Source of the DNA: JALHMQ01 sp020248785
GTDB taxonomy: Bacteria > Pseudomonadota > Gammaproteobacteria > Burkholderiales > Burkholderiaceae_F
Reading direction: 5' to 3'
NCBI GenBank assembly: GCA_046343415.1
Contig: JBKDNL010000097.1
Coordinates: 1-13,862 of the forward strand
DNA: 13,862 nucleotides
The notes beneath the pieces are model-generated. The model was not told where the DNA came from and searched no databases. It saw nothing but the letters and a program-made list of their open reading frames with translations. Position numbers and translations under genes: made by a program. Below, piece after piece: positions 1 through 5,695 of the stretch (position 1 is the stretch's first letter; each line of letters opens with the position of its first letter).

Positions 1-201
1 CTGGTGGGCTGGCTGATGCCGAAGATCGGGCCGCGCGGGCTGGAGTTCGCGCGCTCACGCGTCGAGATGAAGGCGATCGAGAGCGTGCTGCAACTGCGCC
101 GCGAAGCCCCGCGCAAGATCAAGAATATGCTGCCCGCGCACGTGTGGGCCCTGGTGGCGCCCTACGGCCTGAAGCCCAAGCCTGGCGAGCAGCGCGACTG
201 A
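1..201 (+). CDS. C-terminal fragment of an unrecognised protein
   Basis: The frame is open from the first base of the window and stops at TGA 199-201, so the 5' part of the gene lies outside. The visible 66 residues begin LVGWLMPKIGPRGLEF and are rich in Lys and Arg, with a central amphipathic stretch and a second hydrophobic patch (HVWALVAPYGL) just before a short charged tail ending in GEQRD. This looks like a genuine protein C-terminus rather than a chance frame, because it ends cleanly before a hairpin and faces a convergent gene. I do not recognise the family. No catalytic or binding motif can be assigned from this tail. Confidence 0.6.
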   Translation: MVGWLMPKIGPRGLEFARSRVEMKAIESVLQLRREAPRKIKNMLPAHVWALVAPYGLKPKPGEQRD

Positions 202-213
202 CCGGCCGTAGCC

Positions 214-252
214 AAAATCGGGGTCAGAAAATCGGGGTCAGACCCCGATTTT
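214..252. repeat. 14-bp tandem repeat plus perfect 12-bp inverted repeat; likely bidirectional terminator
   Basis: A 14-bp unit, aaaatcggggtcag, occurs twice with no gap (214-227 and 228-241). The second copy is also the left arm of a perfect inverted repeat: 228-239 pairs with 241-252 around a single central base, giving arms AAAATCGGGGTC and GACCCCGATTTT. It lies between two convergent genes (stops at 201 and 267). With an A-run at one foot and a T-run at the other, it could terminate transcription from both sides. The GGGGTCAGACCCC core looks to me like a dispersed repeat seen in proteobacterial genomes, sometimes linked to REP-type elements. That last point is recollection and not tested here. 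Confidence 0.7.
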
Positions 253-266
253 CGTGGTTGCCGAGC

Positions 267-854
267 TCAGTCACCGAACAGCCGCGCCCAACCGTGCGCC
301 CCCAACTTGCGCAAGGTCTCGACATTGGCGCCGAAGATCGCCTCGGCCTCGGGAAACGACTCGACCGCGCGGTTCACGCTCGCCTGCCGCAGGAGGTGCA
401 GCGTGGGATACGGCGAGCGGTTGGTGTAATTGGTGATGTCCTCGGGCTCGGTGTCGGCAAACTGGTACTGCGGGTGAAAGCTGGCGACCTGGAGCTGGTC
501 AGTGAGCCCCAGTGCCTCGACCGCGGCGTCAGCGATGTCCAGGAAGTCGTTGTAGTCCAGGAAGTCGTTCAGCACGAAGGGGTGGATCAGCAGCGTCGTG
601 TCCACCTCCTGCGGATCGGCAGCATTGAGCGCCCGCAGTTCGCGGCCCAGGTCGGCCAGCAACGCATCGGCGGTGCGCGCGTGGCTGACCACGTAGCGGA
701 TGCGCTCGCCGACGTGCACGCTCTTGGCGAACGGACACAGGTTCAGGCCGATGACGGCGCGTTCGACCCAGCGGCGGGTGGCCGCGACGATGGCGCTGTC
801 GTCCTGCGGGGACTCGGGTTGATCCGGGGTCAAATTGGGATTGGCGGGCTGCAT
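267..854 (-). CDS. DUF1415 family protein
   Basis: This is a 195-residue protein that matches the DUF1415 family in length and motifs. After a Pro/Gln-rich N-terminal tail of about 20 residues comes the family hallmark GLNLCPFAK (residues 36-44). Later come an acidic and aromatic block (LNDFLDYNDFLDIADAAVEAL) and the strongly conserved QVASFHPQYQFADTEPED region, followed by TNRSPYPTLHLLR. There is no signal peptide or membrane segment, so it is probably cytoplasmic. The biochemical function of the family is unknown. The conserved Cys, His and Asp residues could suggest metal or cofactor binding, but that is speculation. No strong ribosome site is visible before the ATG at 854. The gene is divergent from the RidA gene with only 51 bp between starts, so the two promoters must be tightly packed. 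Confidence 0.9.
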   Translation of the reverse strand: MQPANPNLTPDQPESPQDDSAIVAATRRWVERAVIGLNLCPFAKSVHVGERIRYVVSHARTADALLADLGRELRALNAADPQEVDTTLLIHPFVLNDFLDYNDFLDIADAAVEALGLTDQLQVASFHPQYQFADTEPEDITNYTNRSPYPTLHLLRQASVNRAVESFPEAEAIFGANVETLRKLGAHGWARLFGD

Positions 855-905
855 GTGCCAAGACTACGCTTGCTGCCCCAACCACTCGTCTGACACGCCA
901 ACGCC

Positions 906-1319
906 ATGTCCGACCGCATCGAGATCTACAACCCCAAGGAGCTGGGCGCGCCGCTCGGCCAGTACTCGCACGTGACGCGTGTCAAAAGCGGCGGCGACAT
1001 GCTCTACATCGCCGGCATGCTGGCGGCAGACCCAAGCGGCAAGATCGTCGGCGAGGCGGATTTCGACGCGCAATGCACCCAGGTGTTTGCCAATGTCGAG
1101 GCCGCGCTGCGCTCGGCCGGCGCCGGGTGGAACCACGTCGTGCAGTTCACGACCTACCTGGTGCACTCCCAGGACATCCCCAAGTTCATGGTCTGGCGCA
1201 AGGCGCGCTTTCCGGCGATGTTCGGCAGCCGGCCCTACCCGCCGAACACGCTGCTTGTCGTCGACCGACTGGTGCAGGAGCCATTCCTGGTCGAGGTGCA
1301 GACCATCGCCGCGCTGTAA
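906..1319 (+). CDS. RidA/YjgF/UK114 family protein, non-canonical subgroup
   Basis: A 137-residue protein with the RidA fold pattern: an N-terminal strand region, GGDMLYIAGMLAADPSGKIVG, a central helix (FDAQCTQVFANVEAALRSAG), the DVV-like segment NHVVQFTTYLV, and a C-terminal LVEVQTIAAL. Canonical RidA proteins are cytoplasmic trimers that hydrolyse reactive 2-aminoacrylate-type imines, using an arginine equivalent to E. coli Arg105. Aligned by eye, the E. coli Glu120 equivalent is present (the E of LVEV), but the Arg105 position is Asn in PPNTLLVVDR. This points to one of the Rid subgroups lacking imine deaminase activity, perhaps serving a catabolic or ligand-binding role. It is followed at once by a DUF1801 gene, probably co-transcribed. 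No strong Shine-Dalgarno sequence precedes the ATG. Confidence 0.9.
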   Translation: MSDRIEIYNPKELGAPLGQYSHVTRVKSGGDMLYIAGMLAADPSGKIVGEADFDAQCTQVFANVEAALRSAGAGWNHVVQFTTYLVHSQDIPKFMVWRKARFPAMFGSRPYPPNTLLVVDRLVQEPFLVEVQTIAAL

Positions 1320-1330
1320 CCGCGGCAGTT

Positions 1331-1768
1331 GATGAGGGACCGACGGCACAGAACAAGACCCAAGCCGCGGGAGGGAGCGTCAGCGCGTTCATCGATGCCG
1401 TCAGCGACCCGCAACGTCGCGCCGACTGCAAGTCGGTGGTCAGGCTGATGCAGCAGGTCACCGGCGAGAAGCCCAGGCTTTGGGGCACGAGCATTGTCGG
1501 CTTTGGCAGCTACCGCTATGTGTACGACAGCGGGCGCGAGGGTGATGCACCGCTGGCCGGCTTCTCGCCGCGCGCGCAAGCGCCGACCTTGTACGTGATG
1601 GCGGGCTTCGCCGACGCCGAGACCCTCCTCGCGAAACGCGGCAAGTTCAAGACCGGCAAGGCATGCCTGTACCTGAAGTCGCTGGCTGACGTGGACCAGG
1701 CCGTCCTCGCCGAACTGATCACCCGCTCGGTCGAGCACTTGCGCAAGACGCATCGCGCGGCGGCATGA
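1331..1768 (+). CDS. DUF1801 domain protein with unresolved start
   Basis: The reading frame encodes a full DUF1801 domain: SVSAFIDAVSDPQRRADCKS, a helix ending VTGEKPRLWG, the core TSIVGFGSYRYVYDSGREGD, the GFSPRAQAPTLYVM segment and the C-terminal TGKACLYLKSLADVDQAVLAEL. Members are small cytoplasmic proteins of unknown activity. The oddity is the start. Homologous proteins begin roughly 10-20 residues before the SVSAF helix, but between 1202 and 1435 this frame has no ATG, GTG or TTG. An ATG at 1332 is in another frame; in-frame candidates are a GTG at 1436 or ATG at 1448, which would cut off the first helix, or an ATG at 1073 inside the RidA gene. A one-base indel near 1335-1380, a rare start codon or recoding are all possible. 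The start given here is nominal. Confidence 0.75.
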   Translation, partial: DEGPTAQNKTQAAGGSVSAFIDAVSDPQRRADCKSVVRLMQQVTGEKPRLWGTSIVGFGSYRYVYDSGREGDAPLAGFSPRAQAPTLYVMAGFADAETLLAKRGKFKTGKACLYLKSLADVDQAVLAELITRSVEHLRKTHRAAA

Positions 1769-1830
1769 CTGCCACCGAGGCGGCGCGGGCACTTTGCGCG
1801 AGTGGCCGCCCAGCGATGGGCGCCTACACA

Positions 1831-1860
1831 GGTGGCCGTCCCGAGCGCCAGCACGGCACC
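1831..1860. terminator. Weak hairpin between convergent genes
   Basis: GGTGGCCGT (1831-1839) can pair with ACGGCACC (1853-1860) apart from one bulged G. It sits in the 91-bp gap between the DUF1801 stop and the stop of the minus-strand transporter gene. A second weak stem, 1779-1784 with 1805-1810, lies just upstream. Neither is followed by a T-run, so a terminator role rests on position only. Confidence 0.25.
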
Positions 1861-2822
1861 TACCGCGGCTGAACCCCGGCGCCCCAGGCGATCAGCGTAA
1901 ACGTCAAAAACGCCAGCACCGTGGAGCTGACGACGATGCGTGCGATGCGCCCGTTGTCGGCGCCATAGCGCTCGGCCAGCAGCGACACCGTGCTGGCCGA
2001 AGGCAAGGCCGCGGCGAGCACCATGACGGTGATCGCAAAGGCACTGATCGATGCGCCGGCTTGCAGCGCCGCCGCGCTCAGCGCGAACAACAGCAGCGGG
2101 TGCACCAGTAGCTTGGCCAGCGCGATCGGCAGGTACTGCGCTACCGGCGTGCGCGTATGGACATGCGCGGCGGCGCGGTAGAGCACTGTGCCGATGGTGA
2201 ACAGCGCCACGGGCGTGGCCGCATCAGCCAGCATCTTGACGATGGTGGCCGCCGGCCCCGGCAGCGACAGTTGCAGCGCTGAGAACACGAGCCCGAGTGC
2301 GATCGCCCAAGGCAAGGGGTTGGACACGGCACCCCGCAGCGCCCGCTTGGCAGCCAGCCACGGCGAGTCGCCATGCCCGCCGACCTTGGACAATGCAATG
2401 GCCAGCGAGCTCGTGAACAGCAGATCCACCAGAACGACGCTGATGACAGGCCCGGCCGCCGCCGGCCCCATGAGCGCCGGCAGCAGCGGCACGCCCATGA
2501 AGCCGGTGTTCGGAAACGCGGCGGTCAGCGCGCCGAACGAGGCGTCCTTCATACCCAGGGTCGGGCCGCGCGTCAGCCACACGGTGGCCAGCACCATGAT
2601 GGCCGCGGCGACGAGCCACAGCCCGATCACGACCGGATTGAGCACCTGCGCCACCGGCAAGGACGAGCCAAAGCGAAACAGCAGGCAGGGCAACGCAAAG
2701 TACAGGACGAAGCCATTCAGGCCGGGGACGGCCGCCTCGGGCAGCCAGTTGGCGCGCGCCGCGATGTACCCGGCCAGCACGAGGCCGAAGAACGGAATGG
2801 TGACCGAGAGGATCGCCTCCAT
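1860..2822 (-). CDS. AEC (auxin efflux carrier) family transporter
   Basis: A 320-residue integral membrane protein with the AEC family layout: about ten hydrophobic segments, N-terminal half starting MEAILSVTIPFFGLVLAGY. The conserved crossover-type motif TAAFPNTGFMGVPLL lies at about residues 100-114, and LPCLLFRFGSSLP around 44-56. The second half repeats the pattern, with DAATPVALFTIGTVLY and AAALPSASTVSLLAERYGAD near the C-terminus. AEC proteins are inner-membrane secondary transporters of organic acids such as malate or malonate, and the substrate here cannot be told from sequence. Length is normal for the family. It starts at ATG 2822, divergent from the small basic protein gene, and converges on the DUF1801 gene, so it appears to be a single-gene unit. 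Confidence 0.92.
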   Translation of the reverse strand: MEAILSVTIPFFGLVLAGYIAARANWLPEAAVPGLNGFVLYFALPCLLFRFGSSLPVAQVLNPVVIGLWLVAAAIMVLATVWLTRGPTLGMKDASFGALTAAFPNTGFMGVPLLPALMGPAAAGPVISVVLVDLLFTSSLAIALSKVGGHGDSPWLAAKRALRGAVSNPLPWAIALGLVFSALQLSLPGPAATIVKMLADAATPVALFTIGTVLYRAAAHVHTRTPVAQYLPIALAKLLVHPLLLFALSAAALQAGASISAFAITVMVLAAALPSASTVSLLAERYGADNGRIARIVVSSTVLAFLTFTLIAWGAGVQPR

Positions 2823-2908
2823 GGGACGTGAGTATCTCAGCGCGGCAAAGCTGGCCGGATGCGGGCGCGCGGCTTGCCGCGCGCGAGGGGCAGATGAAGG
2901 AGGGTCCC

Positions 2909-3340
2909 ATGCCGGCTGGCGCCAACCGCAAACGTGAACGCGAGTATCAGGAGATGAAGGACGAGTTCGGGACGGAGCACCGCTACCCGGGGCGCGAGGA
3001 GGAAGTGGCCGCGCGCATCGTCAACAAACAGCGGGCGCTCGCTGGCGAGACCAGGAAGGATGCCGCGAAGAAGACTGGCAGGGCGGCCAAGGCAAGCAAG
3101 CCGGCTGCGCCCCGCAAACGCTCGAAGGCCAGCACCCGCCACACGCGGCACCGAGGCGCGAGCCACTGCGGCGTCGCGCGTCCGTCAGGGGGTGGTGTCC
3201 AGCGCGGCGCGTGCCGCACTGGCGGCGGCGCGGCGGCTGCAGCCCTCCAGATGGTCGTTGACCAGCCCCATGGCCTGCATGAAGGCGTACATCGTGGTTG
3301 GCCCGACGAAACTGAAGCCGCGCCGCTTCAGGTCGCGTGA
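2909..3340 (+). CDS. Small basic conserved protein with a doubtful C-terminal extension
   Basis: The ATG at 2909 is chosen because AAGGAGGG lies about five bases upstream; an in-frame ATG at 2894 is less well placed. The N-terminal part (about residues 1-55), with NRKREREYQEMKDEFG, RYPGREEEVAARIVNKQRA and AGETRKDA, resembles a group of small proteobacterial proteins, some labelled plasmid stabilisation proteins. That label is weak and the function is unknown. Next comes a Lys/Ala/Pro/Arg-rich segment to about residue 85, suggestive of nucleic-acid binding. From there to the stop the composition changes, and the frame overlaps the convergent tag gene by 156 bp. The last 50 or so residues are therefore probably not conserved, and a lost stop or an indel near 3150-3185 is possible. 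Confidence 0.65.
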   Translation: MPAGANRKREREYQEMKDEFGTEHRYPGREEEVAARIVNKQRALAGETRKDAAKKTGRAAKASKPAAPRKRSKASTRHTRHRGASHCGVARPSGGGVQRGACRTGGGAAAAALQMVVDQPHGLHEGVHRGWPDETEAAPLQVA

Positions 3341-3832
3341 CAGCGCCACGGACTCGGGCGACATGGTGAGCGACCGCAGCGTGGCCCAGGTCAGGCGTGC
3401 GGGACGATCCGCGGCCTCCGGCTCAAAGCTCCACACGTACGCAGCCAGAGAACCAAGTTCCTCGACGATGTCGCTCGCTCGGTGCGCGTTGTTGATGGCC
3501 GACTCGATCTTGCCGCGGTGGCGCACGATGCCGGCGTCCTGCAGCAGGCGCTCCACAGCCTGGGCGCCGAAGCGCGCCACGGCGGCAATGTCGAAGTTCG
3601 CAAAGGCGCGCCGGAAGTTCTCGCGCTTGCGCAGGATGATGAGCCACGACAGACCAGACTGAAATCCCTCAAGGCACAGCTTCTCGAACAGCCGCCGATC
3701 CTCCGCGACCGCAAAGCCCCACTCATGGTCGTGGTACTTCTCGTAGTCGGGCGCGCCCGCGCACCAGGCGCAGCGCAACGGCCCATCGGCACCGGCGCGC
3801 AGGCCAGCGGCTATGGCGTTGTCGGGAGACAT
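3185..3832 (-). CDS. tag: DNA-3-methyladenine glycosylase I
   Basis: A 215-residue Tag protein that removes 3-methyladenine from alkylated DNA as the first step of base excision repair. Compared by eye with E. coli Tag, the zinc ligands are conserved as Cys21, His34 (in KYHDHEWG), His194 and Cys198 (in GLVNDHLEGC). The catalytic-pocket glutamate is Glu55 in KLCLEGFQSGLSW. DAGIVRHRGKIESAI and KRRGFSFVGPTTMYAFMQA are strongly family-like. The frame extends 31 codons further upstream, but ATG 3832 is preferred: it has GAGGTGG about eight bases upstream and gives a normal length with the first zinc Cys near the N-terminus. Its 3' end overlaps the convergent basic-protein frame. The gene appears to be transcribed alone, divergent from the HPF/RaiA-like gene. 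Confidence 0.95.
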   Translation of the reverse strand: MSPDNAIAAGLRAGADGPLRCAWCAGAPDYEKYHDHEWGFAVAEDRRLFEKLCLEGFQSGLSWLIILRKRENFRRAFANFDIAAVARFGAQAVERLLQDAGIVRHRGKIESAINNAHRASDIVEELGSLAAYVWSFEPEAADRPARLTWATLRSLTMSPESVALSRDLKRRGFSFVGPTTMYAFMQAMGLVNDHLEGCSRRAAASAARAALDTTP

Positions 3833-3960
3833 CCGGGATCCACCTCGCACCGTCTGTTGAGGCGCGTCAATGCAGCGCGCCACCGAAGGCAGACCATGGA
3901 CTTGAGCCGCGCATCGATCAAACACAAGCGGCCCGCCCCATCACTCCCGCAGCACGCATC

Positions 3961-4293
3961 ATGACGTATCCGATCACAGTCCGCTTCCTTCACATGGCAG
4001 CGTCGTCGGCGCTCGAACAGGCGCTGCACGACAAGGCCGTCAAGCTCGGCCAGGTGCATCCGGCACTGACCGGCTGCAACATCACCGTCGAACCCGTGGG
4101 CCTGCATCATCACCAAGGCCGCGAGTTCAACGTGCGGCTCGATCTGCACATGAAGGGTAAGGACCTGGCGATCACCAAGGCGGCGGCCGAGGATCCGTAC
4201 GTGGCCGCGCGCGAAGCCTTCGAGGCCGCGCGCCGCGCCCTCGATGCCGACATCGACGTGCGTCGCGGCTTCGTCAAGCAGTCGGCCAGTTGA
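3961..4293 (+). CDS. HPF/RaiA-type ribosome-associated protein
   Basis: A 110-residue protein with the pattern of the sigma-54 modulation / S30EA domain (HPF/RaiA). An N-terminal strand (YPITVRFLHM) is followed by helix SSALEQALHDKAVKLGQ, a middle strand block (GCNITVEPVGLHHHQGREFNVRLDLHMKGKDL), and a long C-terminal helix (DPYVAAREAFEAARRALDADI). Short members bind the 30S decoding region and stall or protect ribosomes in stationary phase or stress. The protein has only the N-terminal domain, so it is a short type without the dimerising C-terminal domain of long HPF. Sequence identity to characterised HPF is probably low, so the exact role is inferred. The ribosome site before the ATG is poor. 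It ends six bases before the convergent sigma factor stop, leaving no room for a terminator between them. Confidence 0.85.
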   Translation: MTYPITVRFLHMAASSALEQALHDKAVKLGQVHPALTGCNITVEPVGLHHHQGREFNVRLDLHMKGKDLAITKAAAEDPYVAAREAFEAARRALDADIDVRRGFVKQSAS

Positions 4294-4299
4294 CACGCG

Positions 4300-4824
4300 C
4301 TACCGCAGCGCAAGCTGCAGCTTTGCGCGCGCACGCTCCCAGTCGCGCCGCAGGGTGCGGTCGGTGACCGCGAGCACGCGCGCGATCTCCTGCTCGCCGT
4401 AGCCGCCGAAGCAGCGCAGTTCCACAAGCCGCGCCAGGCGCGGCTCGTCCGCTTCGAGCGCCAGCAGCGCATCGTGCAGGCGACCTTCGCCCGCGTCCGC
4501 CGGCAGCGCCTCGACCGACTCGTCCAGCGTCGCCATGTCCTGCCCGCCACCACGGCGCAGCGCGTCGACGATCACCGAGCGCATCACGCGCGAGGCGAAG
4601 GCGAGAAAGGCGCGCAGGTCCCGCGGCCGTAGCGAGCGCGCTTCGGCCAAGCGCAGGTAGGCCTCGTGCACGGCCGCGGTGTGGTCGAGTTCCGCGGGCC
4701 AGTTGGCGGAACGCAAGTGCGCCCGCGCCAGGCGCGTGAGGGCGTCGTAGGCAGCCGCGAACAGTTCGGCGCGGGCCCCGGGCTCCCCGCGGCACACGCG
4801 CTCGAGCAACGCTTCAGTGGACAT
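4300..4824 (-). CDS. ECF-type RNA polymerase sigma factor (TIGR02999-like)
   Basis: A 174-residue sigma factor with only regions 2 and 4. Residues about 15-92 hold region 2, including the subgroup-typical NWPAELDHTAAVHEAYLRL and DLRAFLAFASRVMRSVIVDALRR. Residues about 115-174 hold region 4, with the helix-turn-helix RCFGGYGEQEIARVLAVTDRTLRRDWERA. This matches the subgroup I know as TIGR02999, whose members often neighbour Ser/Thr protein kinase genes. No kinase or anti-sigma factor gene is adjacent here, so it looks like an orphan. ATG 4824 is chosen because AGAGGTG lies about seven bases upstream; the frame is open another 83 codons but that part does not look coding. Promoter targets cannot be told from the window; the DUF4148 gene across the divergent gap is one candidate. 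Confidence 0.9.
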   Translation of the reverse strand: MSTEALLERVCRGEPGARAELFAAAYDALTRLARAHLRSANWPAELDHTAAVHEAYLRLAEARSLRPRDLRAFLAFASRVMRSVIVDALRRGGGQDMATLDESVEALPADAGEGRLHDALLALEADEPRLARLVELRCFGGYGEQEIARVLAVTDRTLRRDWERARAKLQLALR

Positions 4825-5137
4825 CGGCAGCACCTCTTTGCTTCGATGTCCGCATTGCAGGCGCCGAGCGCCCACGGACCACCCACACATGGCCCGTGAA
4901 TGTTCACGAACGGCAGTCACGACCAGACAGGTCGGAAATTCACTGTCCGCGGCGTGCCGCGCCCTTGCGTCTATGCAGGCAGGACGGTCGCACTGGCGTG
5001 ACCGCTCCGGCCGGACTGCACGCGGTCCGGCGCCGCTTCCGAGCGGCCAGACGTGCCCGTGAGGAGGTCGCACACGGTGCCGTCATCCGAGCCCGCGACC
5101 GTTTCAATGTTCGCCACGGCGAACTGAGGCGTGGACC
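4825..5137. other. Divergent intergenic region between ECF sigma and DUF4148 genes
   Basis: No convincing gene lies in these 313 bp. It must hold the promoters of the two flanking genes. Visible items are the AGAGGTG ribosome site of the sigma gene at the left edge, a 14-bp palindrome at 4895-4908, and a GAGG about eight bases before the DUF4148 ATG. No clear -35/-10 pair of either housekeeping or ECF type could be settled by eye. Confidence 0.5.
4895..4908. promoter_or_regulatory. Palindromic operator candidate
   Basis: CGTGAA and TTCACG form a perfect 6-bp inverted repeat around a central TG. The site lies 71 bp upstream of the sigma factor start and about 230 bp upstream of the DUF4148 start, which suits a dimeric regulator acting on the sigma gene. 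A chance origin cannot be excluded for so short a motif. Confidence 0.3.
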
Positions 5138-5695
5138 ATGCAACGCAACGTCAAACATGTCCTGAGCTTTCTGGTCGCAGCGCCGTTCGCCATGTTGACC
5201 AGCAGCGCCAACGCCGACATCGACACAACCGCAGCCGAGGCCACGGCCGTGCACATGGCGACCAAGTCCCGCGCCGAGGTGCGCGCCGAGTTTCTCGAGG
5301 CGCAACGCAAAGGGCTGCTGCCGATGAGCGACGGCGACTTCGCGCAGTCGACGTCGACGTCCGAGAACGTGACCGAGAAGTCGCGCGCACAGGTGCGCGC
5401 CGGGTTCATCGAGGCGCAGCGCCTTGGCCTGGTGATGACCGGCGACGGCAACCTGCCCCAGGCGACGCCCGAGCAGGAGCGCCAGATCGCGCTGGCGGGC
5501 CTGCGTGCGGTCGAGAACGTCACGGTGGCCAAGCGGCCGTATTCAGGCGCGCGAGCAAGACCGTGGCGGCCGGTGTGGCGCGTGCCGGATCTCGTCCGGC
5601 ACGCGCCATCGGCTAGGGCTTCAGTCGACGCACTGCGAGCGCGAGCAACCCTGCCACCAGGCCCCAGAAGGCCGAACCCATGGACCACAACGTGA
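5138..5695 (+). CDS. Exported DUF4148 protein with two repeat units
   Basis: Residues 1-26 form a signal peptide (basic start, hydrophobic LSFLVAAPFAML, cleavage likely after SANA), so the protein should reach the periplasm. Two copies of the DUF4148 motif follow with a 38-residue period: KSRAEVRAEFLEAQRKGLLP at 43-62 and KSRAQVRAGFIEAQRLGLVM at 81-100, each followed by a GDG/DGD acidic turn. DUF4148 proteins are common in Burkholderiales and have no established function. GAGG precedes the ATG by about eight bases. After about residue 135 the sequence turns Arg/Pro-rich and passes through a strong hairpin (5577-5607) and 83 bp into the convergent benE gene, so the last 45 or so residues are doubtful. 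The true product may have ended earlier before an indel. Confidence 0.8.
   Translation: MQRNVKHVLSFLVAAPFAMLTSSANADIDTTAAEATAVHMATKSRAEVRAEFLEAQRKGLLPMSDGDFAQSTSTSENVTEKSRAQVRAGFIEAQRLGLVMTGDGNLPQATPEQERQIALAGLRAVENVTVAKRPYSGARARPWRPVWRVPDLVRHAPSARASVDALRARATLPPGPRRPNPWTTT
5577..5607. terminator. Strong hairpin between convergent DUF4148 and benE genes
   Basis: GGCGCGTGCCGGA (5577-5589) pairs perfectly with TCCGGCACGCGCC (5595-5607) around a five-base loop, giving a 13-bp GC-rich stem. It begins six bases beyond the benE stop and probably ends transcripts from both directions. There is no T-run, so it may act with Rho or simply protect 3' ends. It lies inside the open frame of the DUF4148 gene. 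Confidence 0.65.

Noticed and set aside
824..842. Partial likeness of the DUF1415 N-terminal codons to the 214-252 repeat (shared GGGGTCA near AAATTGGG)
   Set aside because: Only a short core is shared and the bases are in an in-frame coding position; not enough to call a second repeat copy.
4825..5073. N-terminal extension of the ECF sigma factor to 5073
   Set aside because: The extra 83 residues lack family features, and ATG 4824 has a good ribosome site and gives the usual length.
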